The position numbers and the translations under genes were made by a program. 13,800 bases of DNA, from NCBI GenBank assembly GCA_022704585.1, contig JAKJGD010000012.1, forward strand, positions 1-13,800, read 5' to 3'. Positions 1-6,946 of the stretch are shown here, piece after piece. Position 1 is the first letter of the stretch, and each line of letters begins with the position of its first letter. The notes under the pieces were generated by a model. It saw only the letters and a list, made by a program, of their open reading frames with translations, was not told where the DNA came from and ran no database searches. This DNA comes from Spirochaetota bacterium (GTDB taxonomy: Bacteria; Spirochaetota; UBA4802; UBA5550).

Positions 1-440
1 AGGTCTACCGGCACCGCGAGCGAAGTATTGTCATACCGCGAGCCCTGGGTCACCATCTCGAAGAGAATCCGGGCTGTTTGTTCGTCGTTGTCATACACGG
101 GAATGGACCGGCGCTCATGCGAGATGCTCGTGCCGTCAAGGCCCGGGATATAAACCGAAACCTGCTTCTGATGGTCAAGAGAGGGGATATCCGGGAAGAT
201 GTCCGCAATATTCTTATCGGTGTGGAAACAGTACATCAGGTAATCAAGGATGAAGAGAGAGGCAAACAGCACGATCAGGCGTCTGGTACGTTCCTTCCCG
301 TCCGGGAAGTCTATGAGCTCGGTCCTGACTTTGTCCGCAAGGCGGAAGACCCGGGCCTTTACCTGGGTGTTGAACAGGAAAAAGGCCTTTTGTTTCAGGG
401 CCGCGGCTTTCGCCTTTATGCTTGCACTGGAAAATTTCAT
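1..440 (-). CDS. GerMN-domain membrane-anchored protein (partial, C-terminus beyond window)
   Basis: The minus-strand frame is open from an ATG at 438-440 to the window edge (146 codons plus two bases) with no stop. Residues 1-53 are a basic, cytoplasmic-looking N-terminus. Residues about 54-72 are hydrophobic (LIVLFASLFILDYLMYCF), a single membrane anchor. From about residue 93 the sequence QVSVYIPGLDGTS, then ERRSIPV and an acidic helix ARILFEMVTQG, looks like the start of a GerMN (sporulation/germination GerM) domain, which is expected in the periplasm. An in-frame ATG at 444-446 is an alternative start; a GGAAAG motif lies upstream of both. The gene follows the amidase on the same strand after 127 bases, and in known genomes GerMN proteins often sit beside cell-wall amidases, so a role in cell-wall remodelling is inferred. 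Domain call moderately sure, function not. Confidence 0.7.
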   Translation of the reverse strand, partial: MKFSSASIKAKAAALKQKAFFLFNTQVKARVFRLADKVRTELIDFPDGKERTRRLIVLFASLFILDYLMYCFHTDKNIADIFPDIPSLDHQKQVSVYIPGLDGTSISHERRSIPVYDNDEQTARILFEMVTQGSRYDNTSLAVPVD

Positions 441-470
441 TTGCATTCTGCTTTCCGATAGGATAGTGGT

Positions 471-499
471 ACAATAGGAAAAGGGGCCGGCAGAATCAA
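471..499 (-). promoter_or_regulatory. candidate sigma-70-type promoter for the GerMN gene
   Basis: On the minus strand a -35-like TTGATT (494-499) and a -10-like TATTGT (471-476) are separated by exactly 17 bases. They lie 25-60 bases upstream of the GerMN start, in the 127-base gap after the amidase. Each box matches four of six consensus bases, so this is plausible but unproven. Confidence 0.35.
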
Positions 500-567
500 G
501 GATTTTTTTTTGACCCGGGCAAATGCGGAAGCGCAGGCTTTTCAGGACCCGCCCGGTCACCCGTGAG

Positions 568-1737
568 TCACTGCACCTGTATCAGGCTGTTATACCGGCT
601 GATGAAATGCATAATTCCGGCGGTAATGCCATCGGCGATTTCCCTCTGGTGGCTCTCTTTCTGCAGAGAGCGGGCCTCTTTTGCGTGTGATATATACCCG
701 ATTTCGACCAGGGCAGCCGGCATCAGGGCTCCCCGCAGCACGAAGAAATCGGCCTTCTTGACCCCGCGGGACACGAACTGCGGGCTGTTTTTCGCCAGGC
801 CGTCCTGGATCGCTCCTGCAAGGGCCGCGCTCTCCTTCTGTATCTGGGTGGTCAGCATCATGGCCTCGATGTAATCGACGTCATCGAAATTTTTCTTCTG
901 CATGGATTTCTCCTCGAGGATGATGACGTTGTTTTCCAGCGCCGCAGTGTTACGGGCGTCCTCGTTTGTAGGGTTTTGTGAGAGGAAGAAGGTTTCGGTC
1001 CCGGATATTTTTCCCGAGAGCGAGGAGTTCACGTGAATGCTCAGGAAAATGCCGTTCTGTTTTTTTGCAAGCTGGCGGTTGGCTATTGCGGTCCTTCCCG
1101 AAAGCTCGACAAACCGGTCATCGCTCCTGGTGACGACGATCCTGAGGGACGGGAGCTTTCTCCTGATTTTTTTCTCGACGAGCCTGGCTACCTTGAGCGT
1201 GATGTCCTTTTCCCGGACTCCTCCCTTCCCCACGGCGCCGGGGTCTCTCCCCCCATGACCTGCATCGATTACGATAAAGCTTATCCGGTCCTTGGTTCCC
1301 GCGCGGTACGGCTTTCCCTTTTTGTCCGGCGCCGTTTCCCCTGACTCCCGCCGGACGACGAGCCTTCCCTTCTCCCGTTCGAACGTGACATCCGGGATAA
1401 AAGAACGCGCGATGAATGTCGCTGCATCAAGCGGGATGAGCACCCTCCCGGCCTTCCTCCGCACCATCGTGTCCGACTTGAAGAGAGCGCCGTCCACCAG
1501 CATCACCGACAGGCCGACACCGTAGACAGCCTGGTGGCTTTTCAGGTACAGTCTCCCCTTCTGGGATATCATGTCGAACGAGTGGTCCAGCCCGAGCTGC
1601 GCCGCCATCTCGTCGAGGCATACGTACTCTCCCCTCCCGGCTGTTATAACAGAGATATGTTCTGGTGACGACGCAGCCGGAAACGCAAGGAGGATCAGAA
1701 ACGCCGCGAAGGGACCGAGTCTACGCCTTTTTATCAA
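568..1737 (-). CDS. N-acetylmuramoyl-L-alanine amidase (Amidase_3 family), exported
   Basis: A zinc hydrolase that cleaves the amide bond between N-acetylmuramic acid and L-alanine of peptidoglycan, in the periplasm. I chose TTG at 1735-1737, giving 389 residues: an AAGG motif lies 7 bases upstream and the protein then begins with a clean signal peptide (basic IKRRR, hydrophobic core, end near PAASS). The ATG at 1783-1785 lacks a ribosome-binding site and would overlap pgsA by 65 bases. After the signal comes a region (about residues 30-125) resembling the copper-amine-oxidase-N-like/AMIN-type accessory domain. The catalytic domain (about 152-380) shows VIDAGHGGRDPGA with zinc ligand His161, Glu176 in REKD, His235 in SIHVNSS and catalytic Glu345 in LVEIGYISH. 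The stretch between His235 and Glu345 is about 110 residues and could include a regulatory helix. It overlaps the end of pgsA, suggesting translational coupling. Confidence 0.92.
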   Translation of the reverse strand: MIKRRRLGPFAAFLILLAFPAASSPEHISVITAGRGEYVCLDEMAAQLGLDHSFDMISQKGRLYLKSHQAVYGVGLSVMLVDGALFKSDTMVRRKAGRVLIPLDAATFIARSFIPDVTFEREKGRLVVRRESGETAPDKKGKPYRAGTKDRISFIVIDAGHGGRDPGAVGKGGVREKDITLKVARLVEKKIRRKLPSLRIVVTRSDDRFVELSGRTAIANRQLAKKQNGIFLSIHVNSSLSGKISGTETFFLSQNPTNEDARNTAALENNVIILEEKSMQKKNFDDVDYIEAMMLTTQIQKESAALAGAIQDGLAKNSPQFVSRGVKKADFFVLRGALMPAALVEIGYISHAKEARSLQKESHQREIADGITAGIMHFISRYNSLIQVQ

Positions 1738-2311
1738 GGTATTGCCTTGTGTAGGTTTTGATATAGAGAATGCCGCCGAGGCCATAGAACAGCAGAACGA
1801 GAAATACGGAAAAATGCTTCAGCGATATGCCCATGAATGAGTAATCGAGCGATATGATATATAGCGCCCCGCACAGCGCCATGCTGACGGCACACATCTT
1901 GCCGAACACGTTTGGCCTGACCTGTATATCGTTACGCATGTAGAGGAGAATGCCGGCAATCACGGCAACTACTTCCCGTGCAAGCGCAATTACCAGCACC
2001 CAGAGAGGAAATCCCTTGTACAGCACCAGGAACAGCATGGCGAAGAGGCCGGAAAACTTATCAGCTATCGGGTCCAGGTACTGGCCCAGCTTCGATACCT
2101 GGTTCATCAGCCGCGCCAGGTTCCCATCAAGGAAATCGGTCATGATTATGAAGACAACGACGCCCATCTCGTACCAGACATATCCCGTGTCTCCGGTCTG
2201 GTATTCCCTGTAGATGAAATACCCCAGGAAGGGGGCCGCGATTATTCTCATTACCGTCAGCACATTTGAAACAGTAATGATCTTATCTTGAAAAATTTCC
2301 CGTACCTTCAT
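1721..2311 (-). CDS. pgsA: CDP-diacylglycerol-glycerol-3-phosphate 3-phosphatidyltransferase
   Basis: Transfers the phosphatidyl group from CDP-diacylglycerol to glycerol-3-phosphate, making phosphatidylglycerophosphate, the committed step to phosphatidylglycerol and cardiolipin at the inner membrane. The CDP-alcohol phosphotransferase signature D-x2-D-G-x2-A-R-x8-G-x3-D-x3-D is complete: Asp59, Asp62-Gly63, Ala66-Arg67, Gly76, Asp80 and Asp84 (numbered from the ATG at 2309-2311). About five hydrophobic helices and 196 residues are usual for the family. I preferred this ATG because GGAAGG lies just upstream; a GTG at 2324-2326 would add five residues but has no visible ribosome-binding site. 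The family also contains phosphatidylserine and cardiolipin synthases, but length and N-terminal sequence (ITVSNVLTVMRI) fit PgsA. First gene of the pgsA-amidase-GerMN run. Confidence 0.9.
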   Translation of the reverse strand: MKVREIFQDKIITVSNVLTVMRIIAAPFLGYFIYREYQTGDTGYVWYEMGVVVFIIMTDFLDGNLARLMNQVSKLGQYLDPIADKFSGLFAMLFLVLYKGFPLWVLVIALAREVVAVIAGILLYMRNDIQVRPNVFGKMCAVSMALCGALYIISLDYSFMGISLKHFSVFLVLLFYGLGGILYIKTYTRQYLDKKA

Positions 2312-2591
2312 GTCCCTTCCGATCACTGGTCAGATTGGTTTATCAAGTACACCGGCAGTATCGCTCAATCAGCCATACAGCCGCTCCATTGAATATATAT
2401 CCGCATGACCGGGACCAATCGTCAAGATAATTTCCGGGAAGGAATCCAATTAACCCCTCGGGTGCGCAATGCCATCGGAGTATTCGGGTACACGACCATA
2501 AAAAATAACCACCCCGGAAGAAAAGACTTGAAAATTACGCTGGAATAAATCTTATGAACACCGACCGACAAACTCCGGCGGAATAAACGAA
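2312..2591. other. divergent intergenic region, pgsA / SH3 lipoprotein
   Basis: Must hold the promoters of both divergent units. On the minus strand TTGACG (2420-2425) and TATATA (2394-2399) are visible, but their 20-base spacing is long. On the plus strand TTGAAA (2529-2534) has no good -10 partner. A 10-codon ORF (2554-2586) ends 5 bases before the lipoprotein start; the GGCGGA within it probably serves as that gene's ribosome-binding site. No convincing gene. Confidence 0.3.
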
Positions 2592-3332
2592 ATGAAAAGT
2601 TTAAATAAACTGGTCGTGCTGGTATCAGTCGCGATCCTGATCACCGGAACGGGCTGCTCCGACAAGAAGGATGCAATCACGCCGGATACCTACGGAATAA
2701 TCCTCAAAGGATATTCAGCCATGCGAATTGACCCCATGATCTTCGCGGGCATCATAACCGAGCTCAGCAAGGGTACCACCGTCCGCGTCCTGGAGAGGTC
2801 GAGCGAAAAGACCTGGGTGGGGAAGACCCATGACTACTGGTTTAAAGTTCGTACGAAGGACGGGATCTCGGGCTGGGTCTTCGGCCAGAACATATCGATT
2901 CATTCATCGAAAAATGATAAATCGATGGATTCAGTCGTTTCCGATTTCATGCAGATAGAGAATGCGAGGGTGAAACAATACCTGATGGGCAAATGGTGGA
3001 GCACGAATGAATTCGGCGATTTCACGGAACACTGCCTCGAGCTGTATGAAAGCGGCACGTACAAGTCGTACCTCAAGGGTAACGAGAACAACCCAATCAT
3101 TGGGACCTACAAGCTTGATTTTAATAAAAATGAAATTATCTTCTCGCGGGGAACTTCATTTAAGAGCAATCTCGACCTGGCGCGCCGGGGCAGCGATTAC
3201 ACGTTGAAAAAGGACCGGAAGGACTTCCAGCTCCATTTCACCAAGATATCCATCGAAACCAGTCCCGAACCGGAAGTGAAGGAGCCGGAACCGCGTAAGC
3301 CCGGTGCCGCCGATGGGAACAAGGCTCAATAA
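2592..3332 (+). CDS. SH3-domain lipoprotein
   Basis: A 246-residue protein with a lipoprotein-type signal: basic MKSLNK, hydrophobic LVVLVSVAILI, then TGTGC with Cys22 as the likely lipidated residue. The lipobox is relaxed (Gly at -3), as tolerated in spirochaetes. Residues about 34-104 read as a bacterial SH3 domain (start GIILKGYSAMR, middle LSKGTTVRVLERS, end KDGISGWVFGQNI), a module that often binds cell-wall peptides. After a linker, residues about 131-221 (MGKWWS, CLELYESGTYKSY, IIGTYKLD, EIIFSRG, DFQLHFTKI) form a run of short beta strands like a small lipocalin-like barrel; no family is named with certainty. The last 25 residues are a charged Pro/Glu tail. Its 3' end overlaps the pseudouridine synthase gene by 20-29 bases, so the two are probably co-transcribed. 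Substrate unknown. Confidence 0.8.
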   Translation: MKSLNKLVVLVSVAILITGTGCSDKKDAITPDTYGIILKGYSAMRIDPMIFAGIITELSKGTTVRVLERSSEKTWVGKTHDYWFKVRTKDGISGWVFGQNISIHSSKNDKSMDSVVSDFMQIENARVKQYLMGKWWSTNEFGDFTEHCLELYESGTYKSYLKGNENNPIIGTYKLDFNKNEIIFSRGTSFKSNLDLARRGSDYTLKKDRKDFQLHFTKISIETSPEPEVKEPEPRKPGAADGNKAQ

Positions 3333-4044
3333 ATACCTGGCACTGTGCGGGCTCGGCTCCCGCCGGAAAGTCGAGGGGCTCATCGCCGCGGGGCGCGTAT
3401 CCGTCAACGGCGCCGTGACCGCGAGACTGGGGACCGTGATCGAGCCCGGTGACCGCGTCGAATTCGATGGAAAGCCCCTGGAACTGCTCGAAGATCGCAT
3501 CTATTTAATGCTCAATAAACCGCGCGCATATATCACCACCCTGAACGACGAGAAGGACCGCCCGACCGTGATGAACCTGGTCCCGGAAAAATTCAGGCGC
3601 GCGGGCGTTTACCCGGTCGGCAGGCTTGACCGGGAAACTGAGGGCCTCCTCCTGCTGACCAACGACGGGGACCTCGCCTACCGCCTCACAAAGCCGAGCT
3701 TCCATGTACCAAAGGAATACAGGGTCGAGATTGACCGGCCGCTCGCGCCCGACGACAGGGATAAAATCGCGCACGGAATTTACCTTCATCAGCTTGAACT
3801 GAAGACACGGCCGTGCAGGGTTGAGGTAGTCGATGAATCCTCGCGGTTCGTGCGCATGGTAATCGTGGAAGGGAAGAACAGACAGATCCGCTATTCATTC
3901 ATGAATTGCGGCTACACGGTAAAAAAGCTCGAGCGCGTGGCATACGGGAACCTGTCATTGAAGCGGTTGAGAAGGGGAAGCATCAGGACCCTGACATCAT
4001 CAGAAGTCCGGGAATTGAAAAAGCTGGCCGGCCTGAAGGCCTGA
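3313..4044 (+). CDS. rRNA pseudouridine synthase, RluB/RsuA family
   Basis: Isomerises a specific uridine of ribosomal RNA to pseudouridine. Numbered from the ATG at 3313-3315, residues 4-58 are an S4 RNA-binding domain (RLNKYLALCGLGSRRKVEGLI, then AGRVSVNG and PGDRVEFDG). The catalytic domain follows, with the family motif VGRLDRETEGLLLLTNDG whose Asp106 is the catalytic residue, and the conserved GKNRQIR at 187-193. The 243-residue length and layout fit RluB (23S rRNA) or RsuA (16S rRNA); the ORF alone does not decide between them, so no symbol is given. A GTG at 3304-3306 is an alternative start; neither has a clear ribosome-binding site, which fits coupling to the overlapping lipoprotein gene. 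It ends 6 bases from the end of the convergent STAS gene. Confidence 0.92.
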   Translation: MGTRLNKYLALCGLGSRRKVEGLIAAGRVSVNGAVTARLGTVIEPGDRVEFDGKPLELLEDRIYLMLNKPRAYITTLNDEKDRPTVMNLVPEKFRRAGVYPVGRLDRETEGLLLLTNDGDLAYRLTKPSFHVPKEYRVEIDRPLAPDDRDKIAHGIYLHQLELKTRPCRVEVVDESSRFVRMVIVEGKNRQIRYSFMNCGYTVKKLERVAYGNLSLKRLRRGSIRTLTSSEVRELKKLAGLKA

Positions 4045-4050
4045 ACGCGT

Positions 4051-4413
4051 TCAAATGGGGGCGGACGACTTCCGTGTTTTCAGGTAGGCTTCCGCCGCAT
4101 CAATGGTTTCGAAAATCTTGAAAAAATTGCCCATCTTCGCTATATCAAACAACTGCAGTATCTTCGCGCTGTTGCAGACCACGACCATTTCATTGTTTTT
4201 ATCCTTGATTCTCCTGCTGATGTTGATCAGCGAACTCATGCCCGTCGAATCGATATAATCGAGGTTATTGATATCAAGGATTATATTGCCATATCCGATC
4301 TCCTCGAGCTTTTCCTTGATTACGGCTGAAACCCTCGGTGTCTTGATAAAGTCCAGCTCCTCAAACTGCATCGAGAGGACCGAATACCTGTCATATTTAA
4401 CGCTTTCTATCAT
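4051..4413 (-). CDS. STAS-domain anti-sigma-factor antagonist
   Basis: A 120-residue single STAS domain of the SpoIIAA/RsbV family. In this family the unphosphorylated protein binds an anti-sigma kinase and frees its target; phosphorylation of a conserved serine turns it off. The diagnostic stretch is IILDINNLDYIDSTGMSSLI at about 44-63. Ser56 in DSTG is the expected phosphoacceptor and is intact. The C-terminal half (RRIKDKNNEMVVVCNSAKILQLFDIAKMGNFFKIF) fits the strand-helix pattern of the domain. It is a solitary gene, convergent with the pseudouridine synthase and not next to an obvious anti-sigma kinase or sigma factor. The ATPase encoded at 9068-9952 is the only GHKL ATPase in the window and a conceivable partner, which is inference only. 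Confidence 0.88.
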   Translation of the reverse strand: MIESVKYDRYSVLSMQFEELDFIKTPRVSAVIKEKLEEIGYGNIILDINNLDYIDSTGMSSLINISRRIKDKNNEMVVVCNSAKILQLFDIAKMGNFFKIFETIDAAEAYLKTRKSSAPI

Positions 4414-4824
4414 GCCCTGTTGTATGACCTTTCAAAAATTGAAACGCCGGCTTTTTCGACATGACTGGAGCTGCCTGAATGTCAGCCGCATGCCACCATG
4501 AGAATCTTCACTACAATTCTTAATATCGTCAAAACTGTACAATAAATATCGTTACAGGAGACATAAAATTGAATTATTATATTGAGTATGCCCGGCCAAA
4601 TCAAGGAAAAAAACAGATCTTTGGTTTTTTCTGAATGCCGATTGCACGTCGGGCTGAGAATTGGCACGACATATAACCAGCCCCTGCCGCCCGGTGAATT
4701 TATTTCTTATGCATTTGCCCCTCAATGTCGATTTCTTATAGGGAAACGGCATGCTTGATAGCCCGGTGATACGGGTATCGTCATGACCGAGAGCTAATAA
4801 GTTCTTAATACCGGGGACCACGTC
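4414..4824. other. 411-base stretch without a convincing gene
   Basis: Lies between the divergent STAS and SPOR genes and so should carry their promoters. A well-formed AGGAG (4556-4560) precedes a TTG (4569-4571) that opens a 21-codon frame ending at 4634. A second frame, ATG at 4588-4590 to TGA at 4756-4758 (56 residues), overlaps it without a ribosome-binding site. Neither resembles a protein I know. The first 170 bases are AT-rich. Minus-strand ORFs here run into the SPOR gene and look like chance. A small frame-damaged gene or leader is possible. Confidence 0.3.
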
Positions 4825-5406
4825 ATGCAAAATATCGACTTCTATGAAAGAAAGAATATACGGGTCATGCCGCCGCAATTCACAGATACCTATGATCCAG
4901 AATACCTCCCCAGGGTCGCTCAACATACGCCCCGGGAGATGGAGCGGGTCAGGAAAAAGGCCAGCAGGGCATTTTTTCTGGTGTCTGCACTTTGCATCCT
5001 CTGCTTCACTGCGGGAATCGTCATAGGTATTAAATTTTCAGGCGGTACCCAGCGGGAGATCGTTGATAAAAAGACATTCAACGCCGTCGCCAGCATCGGC
5101 AAGAACCTCCCGTTCCTGGGCGGGGAGAACCGGGTCTCCTCCGATTTGAAAAAGAATATTTTCCCAAAAAGCACATATCCCTATGTCATACGGATGACAA
5201 AAGACTTCGAGTACGCGGAATCCCAGAAGATCGCCTCCTATTTGAGCCAGCGGGGGCATACGGTCATCCTCGCCAATAATGAGGGTAAAATCCGAATTTT
5301 TATCGGCCCGTATCAATCGTCCGGCGCGGCCCGCGACGCATTACAAAAAATTTCAACCTACGATAAATATTCGCTTGCAGAAAACACCCGGATTATAAAA
5401 AGGTAG
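4825..5406 (+). CDS. single-pass membrane protein with C-terminal SPOR domain
   Basis: A 193-residue bitopic protein: a 47-residue charged cytoplasmic N-terminus, one transmembrane helix at about 49-70 (FFLVSALCILCFTAGIVIGI), a linker, and a C-terminal region (about 118-192) with the SPOR pattern. That pattern is YPYVIRMTKDFEYAESQKIASYL, then a strand TVILANNEGKIRIFIGPY and a helix AARDALQKI. SPOR domains bind denuded glycan strands, the product of amidases, and often target proteins to the septum. This suits a division or cell-wall role together with the amidase at 568-1737, though that link is inferred. GGGGA lies 7 bases before the ATG. It is followed by a 177-base gap, so its own transcription unit is likely. 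Confidence 0.8.
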   Translation: MQNIDFYERKNIRVMPPQFTDTYDPEYLPRVAQHTPREMERVRKKASRAFFLVSALCILCFTAGIVIGIKFSGGTQREIVDKKTFNAVASIGKNLPFLGGENRVSSDLKKNIFPKSTYPYVIRMTKDFEYAESQKIASYLSQRGHTVILANNEGKIRIFIGPYQSSGAARDALQKISTYDKYSLAENTRIIKR

Positions 5407-5583
5407 CATCACTGCAAGGGACCCTCGAAAAATCATCGTTTTGACGTGCCCGTAACGACCGTTCCCCTCCCGGGAGCGGCCGGCACCCGGCGGCACCATG
5501 ATGTATCGTCCCGGGCGCTCACTCACGGCAATTGTGGGCACCGTCGCTTGCGGAATTACTGCATGGTACGAAGGAAACGATAA

Positions 5584-6063
5584 TTGAAAGCCGCTGTCGT
5601 CAGAATCGCAACAGATGATGATATCGAATCAATTCATGAAATAATAAACACGTACGCCGGGGACGGTACGCTCCTGTCGCGGAGCCGGGATGATATTGCG
5701 TCGACCATCGGAAATTTCTACGTGGCGGTCGTAAACGGCGACATCGCGGGGGTCATCACCTTCCATGATTACGGCGACCACCTGAAGGAGGTCCGGTCTC
5801 TCGCCGTGAAAAAGAAATACCTCAGGAGAGGGATCGGCTCCATGCTGCTCGGGAAGCTCATCGACGATCTCACGTCGGCCAACAGTCCCACGCTCTTCGT
5901 CCTCACCTATGCGCCCGAATTCTTCAAGAAAAACGGGTTTGTTGAAATCAACATGGACACGCTCCCGGAGAAAATCTGGAAGGACTGCATGTATTGCATG
6001 AACTATGCGACCTGCAGCGAAATAGCGCTGCTCTATGACACGAACAGGACAACTCAATCCTGA
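5584..6063 (+). CDS. GNAT-family N-acetyltransferase, ArgA-like
   Basis: A 159-residue acetyltransferase with the GNAT acetyl-CoA motif at about 68-91 (EVRSLAVKKKYLRRGIGSMLLGK); the R-R-G-I-G-S loop at 81-86 binds the pyrophosphate of CoA. The early segment TYAGDGTLLSRSRDDI, the ending FFKKNGFVEI and the tail LPEKIWKDCMYC resemble stand-alone N-acetylglutamate synthase-like enzymes, which would put it in arginine biosynthesis. Other GNAT substrates cannot be excluded, and no arg genes are nearby. A cysteine cluster C-x2-C-x5-C (135, 138, 144) sits near the C-terminus, followed by EIAL. The start is TTG at 5584-5586, chosen because AAGGA lies 8-10 bases upstream and no in-frame ATG occurs before the conserved fold. 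It overlaps the convergent secreted-protein gene by 10 bases at the stops. Confidence 0.8.
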   Translation: MKAAVVRIATDDDIESIHEIINTYAGDGTLLSRSRDDIASTIGNFYVAVVNGDIAGVITFHDYGDHLKEVRSLAVKKKYLRRGIGSMLLGKLIDDLTSANSPTLFVLTYAPEFFKKNGFVEINMDTLPEKIWKDCMYCMNYATCSEIALLYDTNRTTQS

Positions 6064-6944
6064 CCGGATACGATCCGGAAACTCGACATAACCGCATCCA
6101 TTTTCGCTCCGTATTGCAGGTATCCGTCCTCGGATGTGATCAACCGCACGCAATGCGTGATTTTCCCGTTGACGAACACGGCTTCCAGCCCGGCATACCG
6201 GGGTGCGCTCCTGTTTGTGTACGAGTACACGATCCGGTCATCACGCTTCTCCCGTACCCGCCGCTCGAGCCCGCCATACCCTGCCCTGCCCTGCCAGTAC
6301 TCGATGGCCTGATCGAGGTCCTTGAAACGAACCGCGAATTTCTCGCTGTCGACAGCGATCAGGAAGTCGTACGCTTTCGATTCGCCGTTCGACGCCGCGG
6401 TACCGCGCGCACCGAAGAGGACCCCTTCATACCGGTACTCAAGCCTTCCGCGGTTGTTCTTCCTGATGACCGAGAGCCCGGCAGGTCCCGTGAAGGAATA
6501 ATACATCCGGTCATTGATGGCGCGGACGCCGCCCTCAGTCTCGATGAACATGAGGGACGCGGCTTCATTCTGCTCGTCAAACCGGGGGCCGTTGCGCCTC
6601 TTGAGAGAATTGAGGACCTCGGTCGCCTTCACCTGCGCCTGGACGATCCTGCCGTTGTCAGCGGGAAGCGCGCGGATCGACTTGAGCACGGTAAGGCCCT
6701 CATGGACACGGTGGTCGTTTATCAGGGTGATCCCGAAGTTGAGGTAATAGTCAATGCCGCGGGGCGAGACAGCGCGATAGGGGCGCTCCGGAGTATCGGT
6801 TATGCGGATCTTCCCTCCCTGGTCGATAAAATACGTGTTTCCCTCACGATCGCGGAAGAACTTCCAGTCCGGCATCTGCGCGGTAAGCGCGATGGACGCA
6901 AGCACCAACAGAACAGGGAGGAGACGTTTTCCCCTACACGGCAT
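6054..6944 (-). CDS. hypothetical secreted protein
   Basis: A 296-residue protein I do not recognise. From the ATG at 6942-6944 it begins with a typical signal peptide: CRGKR, a leucine/valine-rich core and ALTAQ near the likely cleavage site. The mature start (WKFFRDREGNTYFIDQGGKI) has the look of a beta-hairpin. Residues about 66-120 are helical and TPR-like, the centre and end are beta-rich and charged, and the end MDAVMSSFRIV resembles termini seen in small periplasmic or lipoprotein domains. A GTG at 6975-6977 could extend it by 11 residues but would overlap the preceding gene by 31 bases and spoil the signal peptide. It starts 2 bases after the stop of the tail-anchored gene, so translational coupling is likely. 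Last gene of the five-gene cluster; a periplasmic sensor or effector role is only a guess. Confidence 0.75.
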   Translation of the reverse strand: MPCRGKRLLPVLLVLASIALTAQMPDWKFFRDREGNTYFIDQGGKIRITDTPERPYRAVSPRGIDYYLNFGITLINDHRVHEGLTVLKSIRALPADNGRIVQAQVKATEVLNSLKRRNGPRFDEQNEAASLMFIETEGGVRAINDRMYYSFTGPAGLSVIRKNNRGRLEYRYEGVLFGARGTAASNGESKAYDFLIAVDSEKFAVRFKDLDQAIEYWQGRAGYGGLERRVREKRDDRIVYSYTNRSAPRYAGLEAVFVNGKITHCVRLITSEDGYLQYGAKMDAVMSSFRIVSGQD

Positions 6945-6946
6945 GG

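Noticed and set aside
78..477. Plus-strand and alternate-frame ORFs at the left edge
   Set aside because: The unbroken minus frame from 440 to the edge encodes a membrane anchor plus GerMN-like domain and explains the region better.
2554..2586. 10-codon ORF just before the lipoprotein gene
   Set aside because: Too short to judge, no ribosome-binding site of its own; probably chance. Mentioned only because it overlaps the lipoprotein ribosome-binding site.
4661..4676. Sigma-54-like -24 element TTGGCACG
   Set aside because: The -12 GC is missing at the required distance, so it is not a sigma-54 promoter.
4482..4926. Two minus-strand ORFs in the STAS-SPOR gap
   Set aside because: The longer runs over 100 bases into the SPOR gene, and neither has protein-like composition.
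5462..5500. CTCCCGGGAG palindrome and GC-rich repeats between the SPOR and GNAT genes
   Set aside because: No T-run on either strand, so not supported as a terminator, and the palindrome is short for such GC-rich sequence.
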